Below are positions 17,535-27,461 of a DNA stretch of 51,060 bases, one piece after another (position 1 is the first letter of the stretch; each line of letters opens with the position of its first letter). The notes beneath the pieces are model-generated. The model was not told the origin of the DNA and made no database searches. It saw only the letters and a list, made by a program, of their open reading frames with translations. Source of the stretch: Mangrovicoccus ximenensis (GTDB lineage: Bacteria; Pseudomonadota; Alphaproteobacteria; Rhodobacterales; Rhodobacteraceae); assembly GCF_003056725.1 (NCBI RefSeq), contig NZ_QBKZ01000003.1:43642-94701 (forward strand), read 5' to 3'. The translations under genes and the position numbers were made by a program.

Positions 17535-18326
17535 ATGGCCGCGAAGGCAGGTAAAGAGAGCGGGCTGGTCGAGACCGTCAAGACGATCGTCTATGCCCTT
17601 CTGATCGCGGGCGTGTTCCGCACGCTGTTCTTCCAGCCCTTCTGGATCCCCTCGGGGTCGATGAAGGACACGCTGCTGATCGGGGATTTCCTTTTCGTCA
17701 ACAAGATGGCCTATGGCTATTCGCAGTATTCCTGCCCCTTCGCCTCGATGTGCTCCTTCATCGACGGCCGCATCATGGGCGACGAGCCCGAGCGCGGCGA
17801 CATCGTCGTGTTCCGCCATCCGGTGACCGGCCAGGACTTCATCAAGCGGCTGATCGGCCTGCCGGGCGACAAGGTCCAGGTCCGCGGCGGCCGCCTATGG
17901 CTGAACGGCGAGGAAGTCCCGACCGAGCCCGCGGGCACCTTCGTCGAGACCTTCGAGCCGCAGGGCCCGATGGGCGGCGTGCCGATCTGCTCGAACGGCA
18001 TGGTCGGACTTGGCGCCGATTGCGAGAAGACCCGGCTGACCGAGACGCTTCCGGGCGGCCGCAGCCATTCCATTCTGGACACGCGCGAGACTCGGCTGGA
18101 CAATACCGGCGTCTACACCGTGCCGGAGGGGCAGTTCTTCTTCATGGGCGACAACCGCGACAACTCCAATGACAGCCGCGTGCCGCAGACCGCGCATGGC
18201 GTCGGCTTCGTTCCCTTCGAAAACCTGATCGGCCGCGCCGACCGGGTGATGTTCTCCTCCGCGGGCCGGTCCATCTTCTTCTTCTGGACCTGGCGCAAGG
18301 ACCGCTTCTTCAAGGCGCTCGATTGA
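17535..18326 (+). CDS. lepB: Signal peptidase I
   Basis: A 263-aa inner-membrane serine protease. One N-terminal helix ([20 protein letters not shown]) is followed by [14 protein letters not shown] with the nucleophile Ser, and by [20 protein letters not shown] with the general-base Lys. The box [12 protein letters not shown] lies near residue 205. It removes Sec signal peptides outside the membrane. It overlaps rnc by four bases. Confidence 0.97.
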   Translation: MAAKAGKESGLVETVKTIVYALLIAGVFRTLFFQPFWIPSGSMKDTLLIGDFLFVNKMAYGYSQYSCPFASMCSFIDGRIMGDEPERGDIVVFRHPVTGQDFIKRLIGLPGDKVQVRGGRLWLNGEEVPTEPAGTFVETFEPQGPMGGVPICSNGMVGLGADCEKTRLTETLPGGRSHSILDTRETRLDNTGVYTVPEGQFFFMGDNRDNSNDSRVPQTAHGVGFVPFENLIGRADRVMFSSAGRSIFFFWTWRKDRFFKALD

Positions 18327-19012
18327 CCCAGTCTCCGGATATCAAGGCCTTCACGGCGCGGCTCGGACACCAGTTCTCCAACCAGGCCCTCCTGAAGGAG
18401 GCGCTGACCCATGCCTCGGTCTCGTCGACGAGCCAGCCGAACAACGAGCGGCTGGAATTCCTCGGTGACCGGGTCCTCGGGCTCGTCATGGCCGAGGCGC
18501 TGCTCGGCGCCGACGACAAGGCGGCCGAGGGGGTTCTGGCGCCGCGCTTCAACGCGCTTGTGCGCAAGGAAACCTGTGCCGATGTCGCCCGCGAGATCGA
18601 GCTGGGCAAGGTGCTCCGGCTCGGCCGCTCCGAGATGCTTTCGGGCGGGCGGCGCAAGGAGGCCCTGCTGGCCGATGCGCTGGAGGCGGTGATCGCCGCG
18701 GTCTATCTGGATGCTGGTTTCCGCGCCGCGCACGAGCTGGTGCTGCGGCTCTGGGGCAGCCGGATCGGCAGCGTCAAGGCCGATGCCCGCGACCCGAAGA
18801 CCGCGCTGCAGGAATGGGCGCAGGCGCGCGGCCAGACCCCGCCGCATTACGAGATCACCGGCCGCGAAGGTCCCGACCACGCGCCGCAATTCCGGATCTG
18901 CGTTCGTCTCGATTCCGGCGAGACCGCGACCGCCACGGCGGGCTCGAAGCGGCAGGCCGAGCAGGCCGCCGCACGGGACCTGCTGTCCCGGCTGAAAGGA
19001 CCTAAGACATGA
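18323..19012 (+). CDS. rnc: Ribonuclease III
   Basis: A 229-aa protein starting at a TTG that overlaps the lepB stop (TTGA). The RNase III signature [18 protein letters not shown] lies near residue 40. The second acidic cluster [16 protein letters not shown] is near 115, and a double-stranded RNA-binding domain (residues about 155-225) ends [15 protein letters not shown]. It cuts rRNA precursors and other duplex RNA. No ATG lies near the conserved N-terminus, so the rare start is well supported. Its own stop overlaps the era start. Confidence 0.96.
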   Translation: MTQSPDIKAFTARLGHQFSNQALLKEALTHASVSSTSQPNNERLEFLGDRVLGLVMAEALLGADDKAAEGVLAPRFNALVRKETCADVAREIELGKVLRLGRSEMLSGGRRKEALLADALEAVIAAVYLDAGFRAAHELVLRLWGSRIGSVKADARDPKTALQEWAQARGQTPPHYEITGREGPDHAPQFRICVRLDSGETATATAGSKRQAEQAAARDLLSRLKGPKT

Positions 19013-19920
19013 CCAGCCAGAAAGCCGGATTCGTTGCCCTGATCGGCGAGCCGAATGCCGGGAAATCGACGCTCCTGAACCGGATGGTCGGGGCCAAGGT
19101 CTCGATCGTCACCCACAAGGTGCAGACCACGCGCGCCCGCATCCGCGGCGTTGCGATCGAGGGCGACAGCCAGATCGTCTTCGTCGACACGCCCGGCCTG
19201 TTCCGCCCGCGCCGCCGACTCGACCGCGCGATGGTCGCCGCGGCCTGGGGCGGGGCGGCGGATGCCGACCTGGTCGTGCTGCTGGTCGAGGCCCATCGCG
19301 GCATCACCGAAGGCGTGGAGCGGATCATCGAGGCGCTGGCCGAGCGCGGCACCGGCCAGCCGGTCGCGCTGGCGATCAACAAGATCGACCGCGTCGAGGC
19401 CAAGACCCTGCTGGCGCTGACCGAGAAGCTCAACAGCCGCTTCGCCTTCGCCAAGACCTTCATGATCTCGGCCGAGAAGGGCTATGGCGTCGACGATCTG
19501 CGCGAATGGCTGGCGAACGAGCTGCCGGCGGGCCCGTGGCTCTATCCCGAGGACCAGATCGCCGACCTGCCGATGCGCATGATCGCCGCCGAGATCACCC
19601 GCGAGAAGCTGACGCTGCGCCTGCACCAGGAACTGCCCTACCAGCTGACCGTGGAGACCGAGGCCTGGGAGGACCGCGAGGACGGCTCGACCCGGATCGA
19701 CCAGATCATCTATGTCGCCCGCGACGGCCACAAGGGGATCATCCTCGGCAAGGGCGGCGAGACGATCAAGGCGATCAGCCAGGCGTCGCGGCTGGAGCTG
19801 GAGGAATTCCTCGAACGCCGAGTCCACCTGTTCTGCCAGGTCAAGGTCCGCCCGAACTGGCTGGAAGAGGCCGAGCGCTACGGCGAGATGGGGCTCGATT
19901 TCCGCGACGGCGACCTGTGA
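19009..19920 (+). CDS. era: GTPase Era
   Basis: A 303-aa protein. The G motifs are [16 protein letters not shown] (P-loop), then DTPGLF, NKIDRVE and [11 protein letters not shown]. The C-terminal KH domain includes [18 protein letters not shown] near residue 240. Era binds the 3' end of 16S rRNA and helps mature the small ribosomal subunit. It overlaps rnc by four bases, and its stop overlaps the GTG start of the next gene. Confidence 0.98.
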   Translation: MTSQKAGFVALIGEPNAGKSTLLNRMVGAKVSIVTHKVQTTRARIRGVAIEGDSQIVFVDTPGLFRPRRRLDRAMVAAAWGGAADADLVVLLVEAHRGITEGVERIIEALAERGTGQPVALAINKIDRVEAKTLLALTEKLNSRFAFAKTFMISAEKGYGVDDLREWLANELPAGPWLYPEDQIADLPMRMIAAEITREKLTLRLHQELPYQLTVETEAWEDREDGSTRIDQIIYVARDGHKGIILGKGGETIKAISQASRLELEEFLERRVHLFCQVKVRPNWLEEAERYGEMGLDFRDGDL

Positions 19921-20246
19921 GCCGCCTCGCCACCGGCATCTGGGTCGGGGCCTACATGACGAGGCTGGGGCTGGAAAACATCCCCGCCTATGTCGTCCAG
20001 AAGGGCGACGCCACCGCGGGCGCGGTCTGGGTCAAGGTCGCGCGGCTCGACGGCACGGCGGAACTGTGGGAACGGCAATACGACCTGATGGCGGATGTCC
20101 GGCATTGGGTCCGCACCATGGCCGAGGCCGAGTTCGAGATCGACGAGCGCATCCGCCGCGAAACCGGGCGCGACCGCGACCTCTGGGTGATCGAGCTGGA
20201 AAGCCGCGACGGCCGCTCGCTGCTCGACGATCCGTCGCTGGCCTGA
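19917..20246 (+). CDS. DUF1491 family protein
   Basis: A 109-aa protein whose GTG start overlaps the era stop (GTGA). It begins [20 protein letters not shown] and contains GDATAGAVWVKVARLDG, then LWERQYDLM, then RDLWVIELESRDGRSLLDD. This is the typical DUF1491 pattern common beside era in alphaproteobacteria. No function is established. Its constant place suggests a link with RNA or ribosome upkeep. Confidence 0.88.
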   Translation: MSRLATGIWVGAYMTRLGLENIPAYVVQKGDATAGAVWVKVARLDGTAELWERQYDLMADVRHWVRTMAEAEFEIDERIRRETGRDRDLWVIELESRDGRSLLDDPSLA

Positions 20247-20255
20247 GGGGCGCCC

Positions 20256-20873
20256 ATGTACATTCCCCGGCATTTCGAGGAACGCGACCCGGCGGCGGTT
20301 TCCGCGATCATGGAGGGCGCGCCGCTGGCCTGCGTCGTGGCGCAGACCGCGGAAGGCCTCGTTGCCAACCACTTGCCGCTGCTGGCCGCGCCGGATGGCA
20401 GCCTGATCGGCCACTGCGCTCTGGCCAACGGCATGCATCGCGAAATCGGGGAAGGACAGGAGGTTCTGGCGATCTTCCGCGGCGCCGACGGCTATGTCTC
20501 GCCCAATGACTATCCCGGCAAGGCGAAGCATCACCGCGCGGTGCCGACCTGGAACTACCAGGCGGTGCATGTGCACGGCCGGATTTCCTTTTCCCATGAC
20601 ATGCAGGCCAAGCGCCGGGCGGTGGCGCTGCTGACCCGGCTGCACGAGCGCCGCGCCAATGGCGATGCCGCCTGGAAGATGGCCGATGCGCCTGCCGATT
20701 ACCTCGAGGGGATGCTGGGTAACATCGTGGCGCTGCAGATCGAGGTGACCCGCGTGCTGGCGAAATCGAAGCTGAGCCAGAACCGCGACGCGGCCGATCT
20801 GCAGGGCGCCATCGACGGGCTGGCGGCGCGCGGCAATGCCGGGCTGGCGCAGATCATGGCCAAGAAGCGCTGA
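20256..20873 (+). CDS. FMN-binding PaiB-family protein
   Basis: A 205-aa protein that starts MYIPRHFEERDPAAVSAIM and carries HLPLLAAPDGSLIGH, SPNDYPGKAKHHRAVPTWNY and VHVHGRISF. These are the standard marks of the PaiB/flavin-reductase-like split-barrel family. Bacillus PaiB is a negative regulator of sporulation and protease genes; bacterial homologues probably bind FMN or haem. It starts nine bases after the DUF1491 gene. Confidence 0.88.
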   Translation: MYIPRHFEERDPAAVSAIMEGAPLACVVAQTAEGLVANHLPLLAAPDGSLIGHCALANGMHREIGEGQEVLAIFRGADGYVSPNDYPGKAKHHRAVPTWNYQAVHVHGRISFSHDMQAKRRAVALLTRLHERRANGDAAWKMADAPADYLEGMLGNIVALQIEVTRVLAKSKLSQNRDAADLQGAIDGLAARGNAGLAQIMAKKR

Positions 20874-20912
20874 GCGCTTTTCCCGGCGGCGCGGCGGACC
20901 TATCTTCAGCGG

Positions 20913-21662
20913 ATGGAATGGCAGGGACAGGGCATCCTCATCGCGTGCCGTCCGCATGGCGAACATGCGGCGATCCTCGAGGTGCTGACCCCTGGGCACG
21001 GCCGCCACGCGGGTCTCCTGCGCGGCGGGCAGAGCCGCCGGATGTCGCCGGTCCTGCAGCCCGGCAATCTCTTGGCGCTGAGCTGGCGGGCGCGGCTCGA
21101 CCACCACATGGGCGCCTTCACCGCGGAGCTGGAGCGCGACCGCGCCGGTCGGCTGATGAACGACCGCCGCACGCTGGCGGGGCTGGCGGCGGTGACCGGG
21201 CTCCTGGCCTATGCGCTGCCCGAGCGGATGCACCTGCCGGGAATCTACGAGCGCACCGCCGAGCTGCTCGACGTGATGCCGCTGACGCCCGCCTGGACGC
21301 TGGCCTATCTGCGCTGGGAACTCGCGCTTCTCGAGGCGCTCGGCTACGGGCTGGAGCTTGACCGCTGCGCGGTGCGCGGCACCAACGAGGAGCTGTGCTT
21401 CGTCTCTCCGCGGACCGGGCGCGCGGTCAGCCGCCAGGCGGCGGGGGAGTGGGCCGACCGTCTGCTGCCGCTGCCGGATTGCCTGAAGGGGCAGGGGCCC
21501 GCACCGGATGGCGAGATCGCGCTGGCGCTCTCGACCACCGGCCATTTCCTGAAGAAGCACGTCCCGCCGCAATGGAGCGGCCAGCCCTTCCCGGCCTCCC
21601 GGTCACGGCTGGTCGACCTGCTGAAGCGCGGGCCTCACTCTGCCGGGGCGGAGACGCGGTAG
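20913..21662 (+). CDS. recO: DNA repair protein RecO
   Basis: A 249-aa protein with an N-terminal OB-fold (MEWQGQGILIACRPHGEHAA, then GLLRGGQSRRMSPVLQPGN) and a helical C-terminal part including LAYLRWELALLEALGYGLEL. It loads RecA with RecF/RecR during gap repair. The last 28 bases overlap the end of the convergent META-domain gene. The zinc-ligand cysteines of some RecO proteins are reduced here. Confidence 0.93.
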   Translation: MEWQGQGILIACRPHGEHAAILEVLTPGHGRHAGLLRGGQSRRMSPVLQPGNLLALSWRARLDHHMGAFTAELERDRAGRLMNDRRTLAGLAAVTGLLAYALPERMHLPGIYERTAELLDVMPLTPAWTLAYLRWELALLEALGYGLELDRCAVRGTNEELCFVSPRTGRAVSRQAAGEWADRLLPLPDCLKGQGPAPDGEIALALSTTGHFLKKHVPPQWSGQPFPASRSRLVDLLKRGPHSAGAETR

Positions 21663-22033
21663 AGCAGCGTGGCGCCCTCGGGCGTCGACAGCAGGAAGCC
21701 GTCCTCGGTGGTCTCGATCTGCGACACGGCGCCGAGCAGGTCGAGGATCGTCTTCTCGCCGTCGAGATCGGGGCAGGCCATCATCGTGGCGGCGAGCGGT
21801 CCGAAGGAGACGCTGCCGTCTTCGCCCCAGTCGGCGCGGCCCATGAAGTTGTTGCAGGGGCCCTTGCCCGCGACCCGGCCCTCTTCGGGGAAGACCAGCG
21901 TTGCGTCGCCCTCGTAGGGCGCGCCGTCCAGCTCGGCCAGGCGGTACTCGGTTCCGGGATCGGCTTCGGGGGCGGTCTGGGCCATGGCCATCGGTGCAGC
22001 GGCCAGCGCGGCCAGCCAGATCAGGTGTTTCAT
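21635..22033 (-). CDS. Exported META/HslJ-domain protein
   Basis: A 132-aa protein with signal peptide MKHLIWLAALAAAPMAMA and one META domain: YRLAELDGAPYEGDATLVF, GKGPCNNFMGRADW, FGPLAATMMACPDLDGE and a C-terminal strand GATLLYRV. The CNNF and MAC motifs hold the conserved cysteines. HslJ-type proteins are linked to heat and novobiocin tolerance at the envelope. An ATG nine bases upstream is an alternative start. It converges on recO with a 28-base overlap. Confidence 0.85.
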   Translation of the reverse strand: MKHLIWLAALAAAPMAMAQTAPEADPGTEYRLAELDGAPYEGDATLVFPEEGRVAGKGPCNNFMGRADWGEDGSVSFGPLAATMMACPDLDGEKTILDLLGAVSQIETTEDGFLLSTPEGATLLYRVSAPAE

Positions 22034-22106
22034 GTCTCTCATCTCCCGGGCGGAAGGCGCCCGCCCGGAAGATGGGGCCCCCCGCAGCGGGGGGCAAGGG
22101 CCGGAC

Positions 22107-22982
22107 TCACTCCTTCGCGAGGGCGAGCAGATACTTGCCGTAGTCGTTCTTCTTGTAGGTCGTGCCGGCCTCGCGCAGCTCCGCGGCGCTGATCCAGCCC
22201 TGCTCGAAGGCGATTTCCTCGAGGCAGCCGACCTGCTGGCCCTGGCGCTCGGTCAGTGTGCGGACGAAATTGCCCGCATCGAGCAGCGAGGCATGGGTGC
22301 CGGTGTCGAGCCAGGCATAGCCGCGGCCCATGGTCTCCACGCTCAGCGAACCTTCGTTGAGGTACATTTCCAGCAGCGTGGTGATCTCCAGCTCGCCGCG
22401 GGCGGAAGGCTCCACCTTGCGGGCGCGCGCGGGCGCGGAGCCGTCGAGGAAGTAGAGGCCGGTCACCGCGTAGTTGGACGGCGGCACCTCGGGCTTCTCG
22501 ATGATCTGCTCGGCCTTGCCCTCGGCGTCGAACTTGACCACGCCGTAGCGCTCGGGATCGGCCACGCGGTAGCCGAAGACCGTTCCGCCGGTTTCCTTCG
22601 AGCCGGCCGAGGCCAGGAGTTCGGGCAGGCCGTGGCCGAAGAAGATGTTGTCGCCGAGGCACATCGCCGAGGGCGCGCCGTCGAGGAAGTCCTCGGCCAG
22701 GATATAGGCCTGCGCCAGCCCGTCGGGGGAGGGCTGGACGATGTATTCGAGCTTGATGCCCCATTGGCTGCCGTCGCCCAGGGTGCGCTTGAACTGGTCT
22801 TGGTCCTGCGGCGTGGTGATCATCGCAATCTCGCGGATGCCGGCCAGCATCAGGACGGAAATCGGGAAATAGATCATCGGCTTGTCGTAGATCGGCAGCA
22901 GCTGCTTCGACACCCCGCGGGTGATCGGATAGAGCCTGGTGCCGGAGCCGCCGGCGAGAATGATGCCTTTGCGCTGGGTCAC
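22107..22982 (-). CDS. rmlA: Glucose-1-phosphate thymidylyltransferase
   Basis: A 291-aa nucleotidyltransferase. KGIILAGGSGTRLYPITRGV and KQLLPIYDKPMIYFPISVLM form the nucleotide site. CLGDNIFFGHGL carries the metal Asp, and KPEVPPSNYAVTGLYF follows. It makes dTDP-glucose, the first step to dTDP-L-rhamnose. It is the last gene of the minus-strand rml cluster, 11 bases after the sulfotransferase gene. Confidence 0.96.
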   Translation of the reverse strand: MTQRKGIILAGGSGTRLYPITRGVSKQLLPIYDKPMIYFPISVLMLAGIREIAMITTPQDQDQFKRTLGDGSQWGIKLEYIVQPSPDGLAQAYILAEDFLDGAPSAMCLGDNIFFGHGLPELLASAGSKETGGTVFGYRVADPERYGVVKFDAEGKAEQIIEKPEVPPSNYAVTGLYFLDGSAPARARKVEPSARGELEITTLLEMYLNEGSLSVETMGRGYAWLDTGTHASLLDAGNFVRTLTERQGQQVGCLEEIAFEQGWISAAELREAGTTYKKNDYGKYLLALAKE

Positions 22983-22993
22983 GGAAAATACTC

Positions 22994-23814
22994 CTACTGG
23001 TCTTGGCCGGTTGCTGCGAACCGTGGAAAGAGAATGCTGTCCGTCCCGAATTTCCCCGCATAGAGGGTCAGGTCGGCGTGATAGAGATGGGCTGCGAGAC
23101 CGGCGAGGGCCTCGTCGAAAAGCTGTTCGCCGCGGGGCGACATGCCCCGGGCCTGCATCGCCTCGATCTCGCGGATCGGAGTGTCGGCATAGTTGCCCTC
23201 CGGCGCCGGCGCGAAGCGGCTGGTGTCGTGGCGCAGCAGCGCGCGGGTGTCGAGGATTTCGAGGCCGAGCCGCTCGGAGAGCCCGGGCAGGTGCGCCGGA
23301 ATTGCTCCAGCGGCATCCACAGATCGTAGTCTTCGTAGACGAGGAAATCGACCTGCGGGCGCCAGTGGATGTCGGCGCTCAGCTTGCTGCGCGCCAGCCG
23401 GTCGACGAATATGCGGAAGGTCACGTCGCCGGGGATGACCGGGCCGTCCTCCTGCGGGAAGGCGGCCCAGAAATTGTGGTAGCGGTTGACGATCTTGTCG
23501 AGGAAGACCGAGACCAGCCGCCGGAACGGGCAGCGCAGCACGACGAAGGTGAATCCGGCCTGCTGCAGCGACCGCTGGTCCGCCCGGAACGCGTAGTTGT
23601 TGTGGTGGATCCAGTCGATCTCCACCGGCGAGGACACCGCGCCGTTGGCCCGCGCCAGGGCGAAGCGCAGGGTCGAGCAGGCGTTCTTCGGGATGAAGCT
23701 GTAGACCGCCTGCGCGGCGTAGAATTCCAGCGCGTGCTCGGCGGCGAAGCCATGCGCCAGGTTCTCGGCGAGCGGACGGAATGTCCCGGCGGCATATCGC
23801 AGGCTCCGGGACAC
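22994..23814 (-). pseudogene. Sulfotransferase-family gene with a one-base frameshift
   Basis: Reading from 23814, YSFIPKNACSTLRFALARAN near residue 38 matches the PAPS-binding loop of Golgi-type carbohydrate sulfotransferases. VVLRCPFRRLVSVFLDKIVN near residue 91 matches the 3'-phosphate site. After WMPLEQF, at about base 23295-23300, the frame moves by one base. The rest (HLPGLSERLGLEILDTR ... YAGKFGTDSILF) continues in the adjacent frame to a stop at 22994. One missing G in CGCCGG would restore ~273 aa. It lies inside the rml operon between rmlD and rmlA, so it may sulfate a rhamnose-containing surface glycan. The shift may be a sequencing error. Confidence 0.82.
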
Positions 23815-23820
23815 CGGCTG

Positions 23821-24684
23821 TCAGGCCTTGTCTTCCGCCAGGTCGGCGAGGATGTCGGCGAGCCCGGCTTTCCAGTCCGGACGGGGGAACCCGAAGGCGG
23901 CTTCGGTCGCGCTGTTGTCCATGCGCGAGTTCAGCGGCCGTTTCGCCGGCGTCGGGTAGTCCGAGCTGGGAATGTCCGCCACCTCGCAGGAGATCCCGGC
24001 CTGGGCGAAGATCTCGCGGGCGAAATCGGCCCAGCTGACATCCGGGCCGCCCGAGACATGGTAGGTGCCCGATTTCGACGGGTCGGCAGCCAGCTGTTCC
24101 GCTGCGGCGAGGCAGGCATCGGCCAGCGCCGCCGCCGGGGTCGGGCCGCCGATCTGGTCGGCCACGATGGTCAGCCGGTCGCGCTCGCGTCCGAGCCGCA
24201 GCATCGTCTTGACGAAGTTGTTGCCATGCGCCGAGACCACCCAGGAGGTGCGCAGGATCGCATGCGTCCCGCCCGCCGCGCGGATGGCCTCTTCGCCTTC
24301 GAGCTTGGTGCGGCCATAGGCGCCGAGCGGCGCGGTCGGGTGGTCCGGCGCGAAGGGCCGGTCGCCCGAGCCGTCGAAGACGTAGTCGGTCGAGACATGG
24401 ACGAAGGGAATGCCCTTCGCCGCCGCCGCCTCGGCCAGCCGGGCCGGCGTGGCCGCATTGACGAGGCGCGCAGTGTCCCCGTCGCTCTCGGCCTTGTCGA
24501 CGGCGGTGTAGGCCGAGGTGTTGATCACCGCATCGGCATCCGTGGCGGCGATGATCGCCGCGCAGGCCTCCGGGTCGGTGAAATCGGCGTCCTGGCTGCC
24601 GCGGATGTCCAGCTCGTGCGGGCCTGCACGGCGCTGGACCTCGGTCGCGAGCTGGCCGGTCCGGCCGAAAACGAGGATCTTCAT
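23821..24684 (-). CDS. rmlD: dTDP-4-dehydrorhamnose reductase
   Basis: A 287-aa SDR-type protein. MKILVFGRTGQLATEVQ is the cofactor turn. INTSAYTAVDKAESD near residue 54, HVSTDYVFDGSG near 95 and GAYGRTKLEGE with the Tyr/Lys pair near 120 are family signatures. It makes dTDP-L-rhamnose from the 4-keto intermediate with NAD(P)H. It ends six bases before the sulfotransferase start. Confidence 0.96.
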   Translation of the reverse strand: MKILVFGRTGQLATEVQRRAGPHELDIRGSQDADFTDPEACAAIIAATDADAVINTSAYTAVDKAESDGDTARLVNAATPARLAEAAAAKGIPFVHVSTDYVFDGSGDRPFAPDHPTAPLGAYGRTKLEGEEAIRAAGGTHAILRTSWVVSAHGNNFVKTMLRLGRERDRLTIVADQIGGPTPAAALADACLAAAEQLAADPSKSGTYHVSGGPDVSWADFAREIFAQAGISCEVADIPSSDYPTPAKRPLNSRMDNSATEAAFGFPRPDWKAGLADILADLAEDKA

Positions 24685-24693
24685 GGGGTGTCC

Positions 24694-25743
24694 TTAGCTG
24701 GCCTTGCCGAGGCGTTCGCCGACGCCGTGGCGGTCCTGCAGCGCGCGCCACCAGGTTTCATTGTCGAGATACCACTGCACGGTCTTCTCCAGCCCTTCCT
24801 CGACGGTTACCGAGGGGCGCCAGTCCAGCTCGGCGCGGATGCGCGCCGGGTCGATCGCATAGCGGGCGTCATGGCCGGGGCGGTCGGTGACGAAGGTGAT
24901 CTGGTCGGCATACGAGCCCGAGGCCTTCGGCCGCTTTTGGTCGAGGATCGCGCAGAGCGTCCGGACGAGCTCCAGGTTGGTCTTCTCGTTCTCGCCGCCG
25001 ATATTGTAGCTGCGGCCGAGCTCGCCCTTCTCGACGACCAGCAGCAGCGCGTCGGCGTGGTCCTCGACGAAGAGCCAGTCGCGCACGTTCGAGCCGTCGC
25101 CGTAGATCGGCAGCGGCTTTCCGGCCAGCGCGTTCAGGATGATGACCGGCACCAGCTTCTCGGGGAAGTGGAAGGGGCCGTAATTGTTCGAGCAGTTGGT
25201 CAGCACGACCGGCAGGCCGTAGGTCTCGTGCCAGGCGCGGACCAGGTGGTCCGAGGAGGCCTTGGACGAGGAATAGGGCGAGCGCGGGTCGTAGGGAGTG
25301 TCTTCGGTGAACTTCACCGACGGGTCGTTCGGCAGCGAGCCGAAGACCTCGTCGGTAGAGATGTGGTGGAAGCGGAAGCTCTCCGGCTTGCCCTGCCCGG
25401 TCCAGTAGGCGCGGGCGGCCTGCAGCATCTCGTAGGTGCCCATGATGTTGGTCTCGATGAAGGCGCGGGGGCCGTCGATCGAGCGGTCGACATGGGATTC
25501 GGCTGCCAAGTGCATCACCGCATCGGGCTTGTGGGCGTCGAAGATGCGCTTCAGCGCGGCCGCATCGCAGATATCCGCATGTTCGAAGGCATAGAGCGGG
25601 CTGCCGGCGACCGAGGCGACGTTGTCGAGGCAGGCGGCATAGGTCAGCGCATCGACATTCACCACCGAATGGCCGCGCGACACGGCAAGCCGGACAACCG
25701 CGGATCCGATGAATCCGGCTCCGCCGGTGACCAAAAGTTTCAT
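24694..25743 (-). CDS. rmlB: dTDP-glucose 4,6-dehydratase
   Basis: A 349-aa extended [22 protein letters not shown] is the NAD site. [27 protein letters not shown] and [20 protein letters not shown] carry the catalytic residues, and [15 protein letters not shown] is typical of RmlB. The start at 25743 follows GAGGATTGATGCA; a TTG 21 bases upstream is less likely. It converts dTDP-glucose to the 4-keto-6-deoxy sugar. It starts beside the rmlC stop. Confidence 0.97.
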   Translation of the reverse strand: MKLLVTGGAGFIGSAVVRLAVSRGHSVVNVDALTYAACLDNVASVAGSPLYAFEHADICDAAALKRIFDAHKPDAVMHLAAESHVDRSIDGPRAFIETNIMGTYEMLQAARAYWTGQGKPESFRFHHISTDEVFGSLPNDPSVKFTEDTPYDPRSPYSSSKASSDHLVRAWHETYGLPVVLTNCSNNYGPFHFPEKLVPVIILNALAGKPLPIYGDGSNVRDWLFVEDHADALLLVVEKGELGRSYNIGGENEKTNLELVRTLCAILDQKRPKASGSYADQITFVTDRPGHDARYAIDPARIRAELDWRPSVTVEEGLEKTVQWYLDNETWWRALQDRHGVGERLGKAS

Positions 25744-25747
25744 TGCA

Positions 25748-26311
25748 TCAATCCTCGTAGACAAACGGACTGTCGAAGTCCTTCAGGAACGGCGCCTTGG
25801 CGTCCTTCTCGGAGAGGACCGCCGCGGAGGTGTCGAACCCCCAATCGATTCCGATATCGGGATCGTCGAAGCGCACCGCCCCGTCGCAATCCGGGGCATA
25901 GACGTCCGAACACTTGTAGAGCAGCTCGGAATTCGGCTCGAGCGTGGCGAAGCCGTGCAGGAAGCCCTTGGGAATGAAGAGCTGGTTGCCGAGCTCGGCC
26001 GAGAGCTCGACCGCGACCCATTTGCCGAAATGCGGGCTGCCCTTGCGGATGTCGACCGCGACGTCGAGCACGCGGCCTGCGCCGACGCGCACCAGCTTGT
26101 CCTGGGCATGGGGCGGGGCCTGGAAATGCAGGCCGCGCACGACTCCCACGTCGCGCGACAGCGAATGGTTGTCCTGCACGAATTCGACGGTGATCCCGGC
26201 TTCCGCTGCGGCCACTTTGCTGTAGACCTCGGAAAAGAAGCCCCGGCTGTCGCCGAAGCGCTTCGGCACGATTTGCATGACGCCCGGAAGCTCGGTTTCT
26301 TCTACCTGCAC
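25748..26311 (-). CDS. rmlC: dTDP-4-dehydrorhamnose 3,5-epimerase
   Basis: A 187-aa cupin with a GTG start after [51 protein letters not shown] (catalytic His) and [13 protein letters not shown] are the RmlC signature blocks. It epimerises C3 and C5 of the keto sugar. It is the first gene of rmlC-rmlB-rmlD-(sulfotransferase)-rmlA, so the promoter should lie in 26312-26471. Confidence 0.96.
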   Translation of the reverse strand: MQVEETELPGVMQIVPKRFGDSRGFFSEVYSKVAAAEAGITVEFVQDNHSLSRDVGVVRGLHFQAPPHAQDKLVRVGAGRVLDVAVDIRKGSPHFGKWVAVELSAELGNQLFIPKGFLHGFATLEPNSELLYKCSDVYAPDCDGAVRFDDPDIGIDWGFDTSAAVLSEKDAKAPFLKDFDSPFVYED

Positions 26312-26471
26312 GACGGCTCCTCATCAGAAAGTTCGCAACAGCGGTAGCAGATATTGCGGAGCCCGGCCCACGGCAAAATGGACGCATCCGGTCCGCCGCG
26401 TGCGGCGCCGGGGAACTGGATCGGTGCCCCGGCGCGTGTTAATAGTCCGTTAACTTGGATTGGGGGTCGAT

Positions 26472-27461
26472 TTGCGTCGTTGGGTCATGCGGCTGCTTCT
26501 CTTGCCGGCCTTCCTGCTGCGCGACCTCGGGCGCCGCATGCGGGGCGCCGGGCAGTCGGCCGTGCCGCTGTGGCAGGAGCCCTATCGCGGCGGACCGGTC
26601 GCGATGGTGGCGCTCTACCAGAATGGCCGCCCGCGCCCGGACATGCTCGCGCTGATGCTGGCGCTGCGGCGCCGCGGCGTCTATGTCGTGGCGGTGAACG
26701 CCGGGGCGCTCGCGTCCGGCGGCGTCCGGCTTCCGGCGGACTGCTACGTGGAGCGGCGCAATTTCGGTCGCGATTTCGGCAGCTACCGCTGCGGCGTCCG
26801 GCTGGTGCGGAAAATCGCCCCCGGTCTCGACCGCCTGCTCTTGCTCAATGACAGCGTCTTCTGGGTGTCCTCCGGTCTCGACGGCTTCATCGGCCGCCTG
26901 CTCGGGAGCGGGCGCGACATCTGCAGCGCCACCGAAAGCACGGAGCTGCGGCCCCATCTGACGTCGTTTTGCCTCTCCTTTTCCGGCCGCTGCTTCCGGC
27001 ATCCGAGTTTCCGCCGGTTCTGGGACCGCTACATTCCCACCGACCTCCGCCCGGCGACCGTGCTCCTGGGCGAGATCGGCCTGTCGCGCCACATGGAACG
27101 GGCGGGGTTCAGCCGCGAGACGGTCGCCAGCCGCGAGGTCGTGCGCCAGGCGGTGCTGAAGGAGCCCGGCCTGGCGGCGCTTCCGGGGCGGGCGGCAGGC
27201 GGAGAGGCCGCGGCGGATTGGTGCGTCGCGGGCAACGTGACGCACCGGGCGCCGGCTGCGCTGCTCGAGCTGGGGGTGCCGCTGGTCAAGCTCGACCTCG
27301 AAGACCGCGCGGCGCTTGGCGAATCGTGCATGGCCGGGGTCGGAGCCTGCCTTCCCGAGGAAGATCGTCTCGCATTTGCCGAAATCATGGCTCAAAAGCG
27401 CCAAAACTTGGGCAGACCGAACCGGCTGGACCAGCTCGGCGCGCGGTACGGGCTGTCATGA
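26472..27461 (+). CDS. RgpF-like rhamnan synthesis protein
   Basis: About 329 aa. FGRDFGSYRCGVRLVRK near residue 97, DRLLLLNDSVFWVSSGLDGF near 117 and HLTSFCLSFSGRCFRHPSF near 153 match the RgpF family (rhamnose-glucose polysaccharide assembly; often fused to glycosyltransferases). A hydrophobic stretch, MRLLLLPAFLLRD, sits at the N-terminus. I chose TTG at 26472 because GGGGG lies seven bases before it; TTG at 26460 and ATG at 26487 are alternatives. It diverges from the rml genes, which fits handling of a rhamnose-containing surface polymer. Confidence 0.75.
   Translation: MRRWVMRLLLLPAFLLRDLGRRMRGAGQSAVPLWQEPYRGGPVAMVALYQNGRPRPDMLALMLALRRRGVYVVAVNAGALASGGVRLPADCYVERRNFGRDFGSYRCGVRLVRKIAPGLDRLLLLNDSVFWVSSGLDGFIGRLLGSGRDICSATESTELRPHLTSFCLSFSGRCFRHPSFRRFWDRYIPTDLRPATVLLGEIGLSRHMERAGFSRETVASREVVRQAVLKEPGLAALPGRAAGGEAAADWCVAGNVTHRAPAALLELGVPLVKLDLEDRAALGESCMAGVGACLPEEDRLAFAEIMAQKRQNLGRPNRLDQLGARYGLS

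Noticed and set aside
22939..25977. A 1012-codon open frame on the plus strand opposite the rml genes
   Set aside because: It is an antisense shadow of high-GC genes. The minus-strand rmlA, rmlD, rmlB and rmlC are unmistakable and the long frame has no family sequence.
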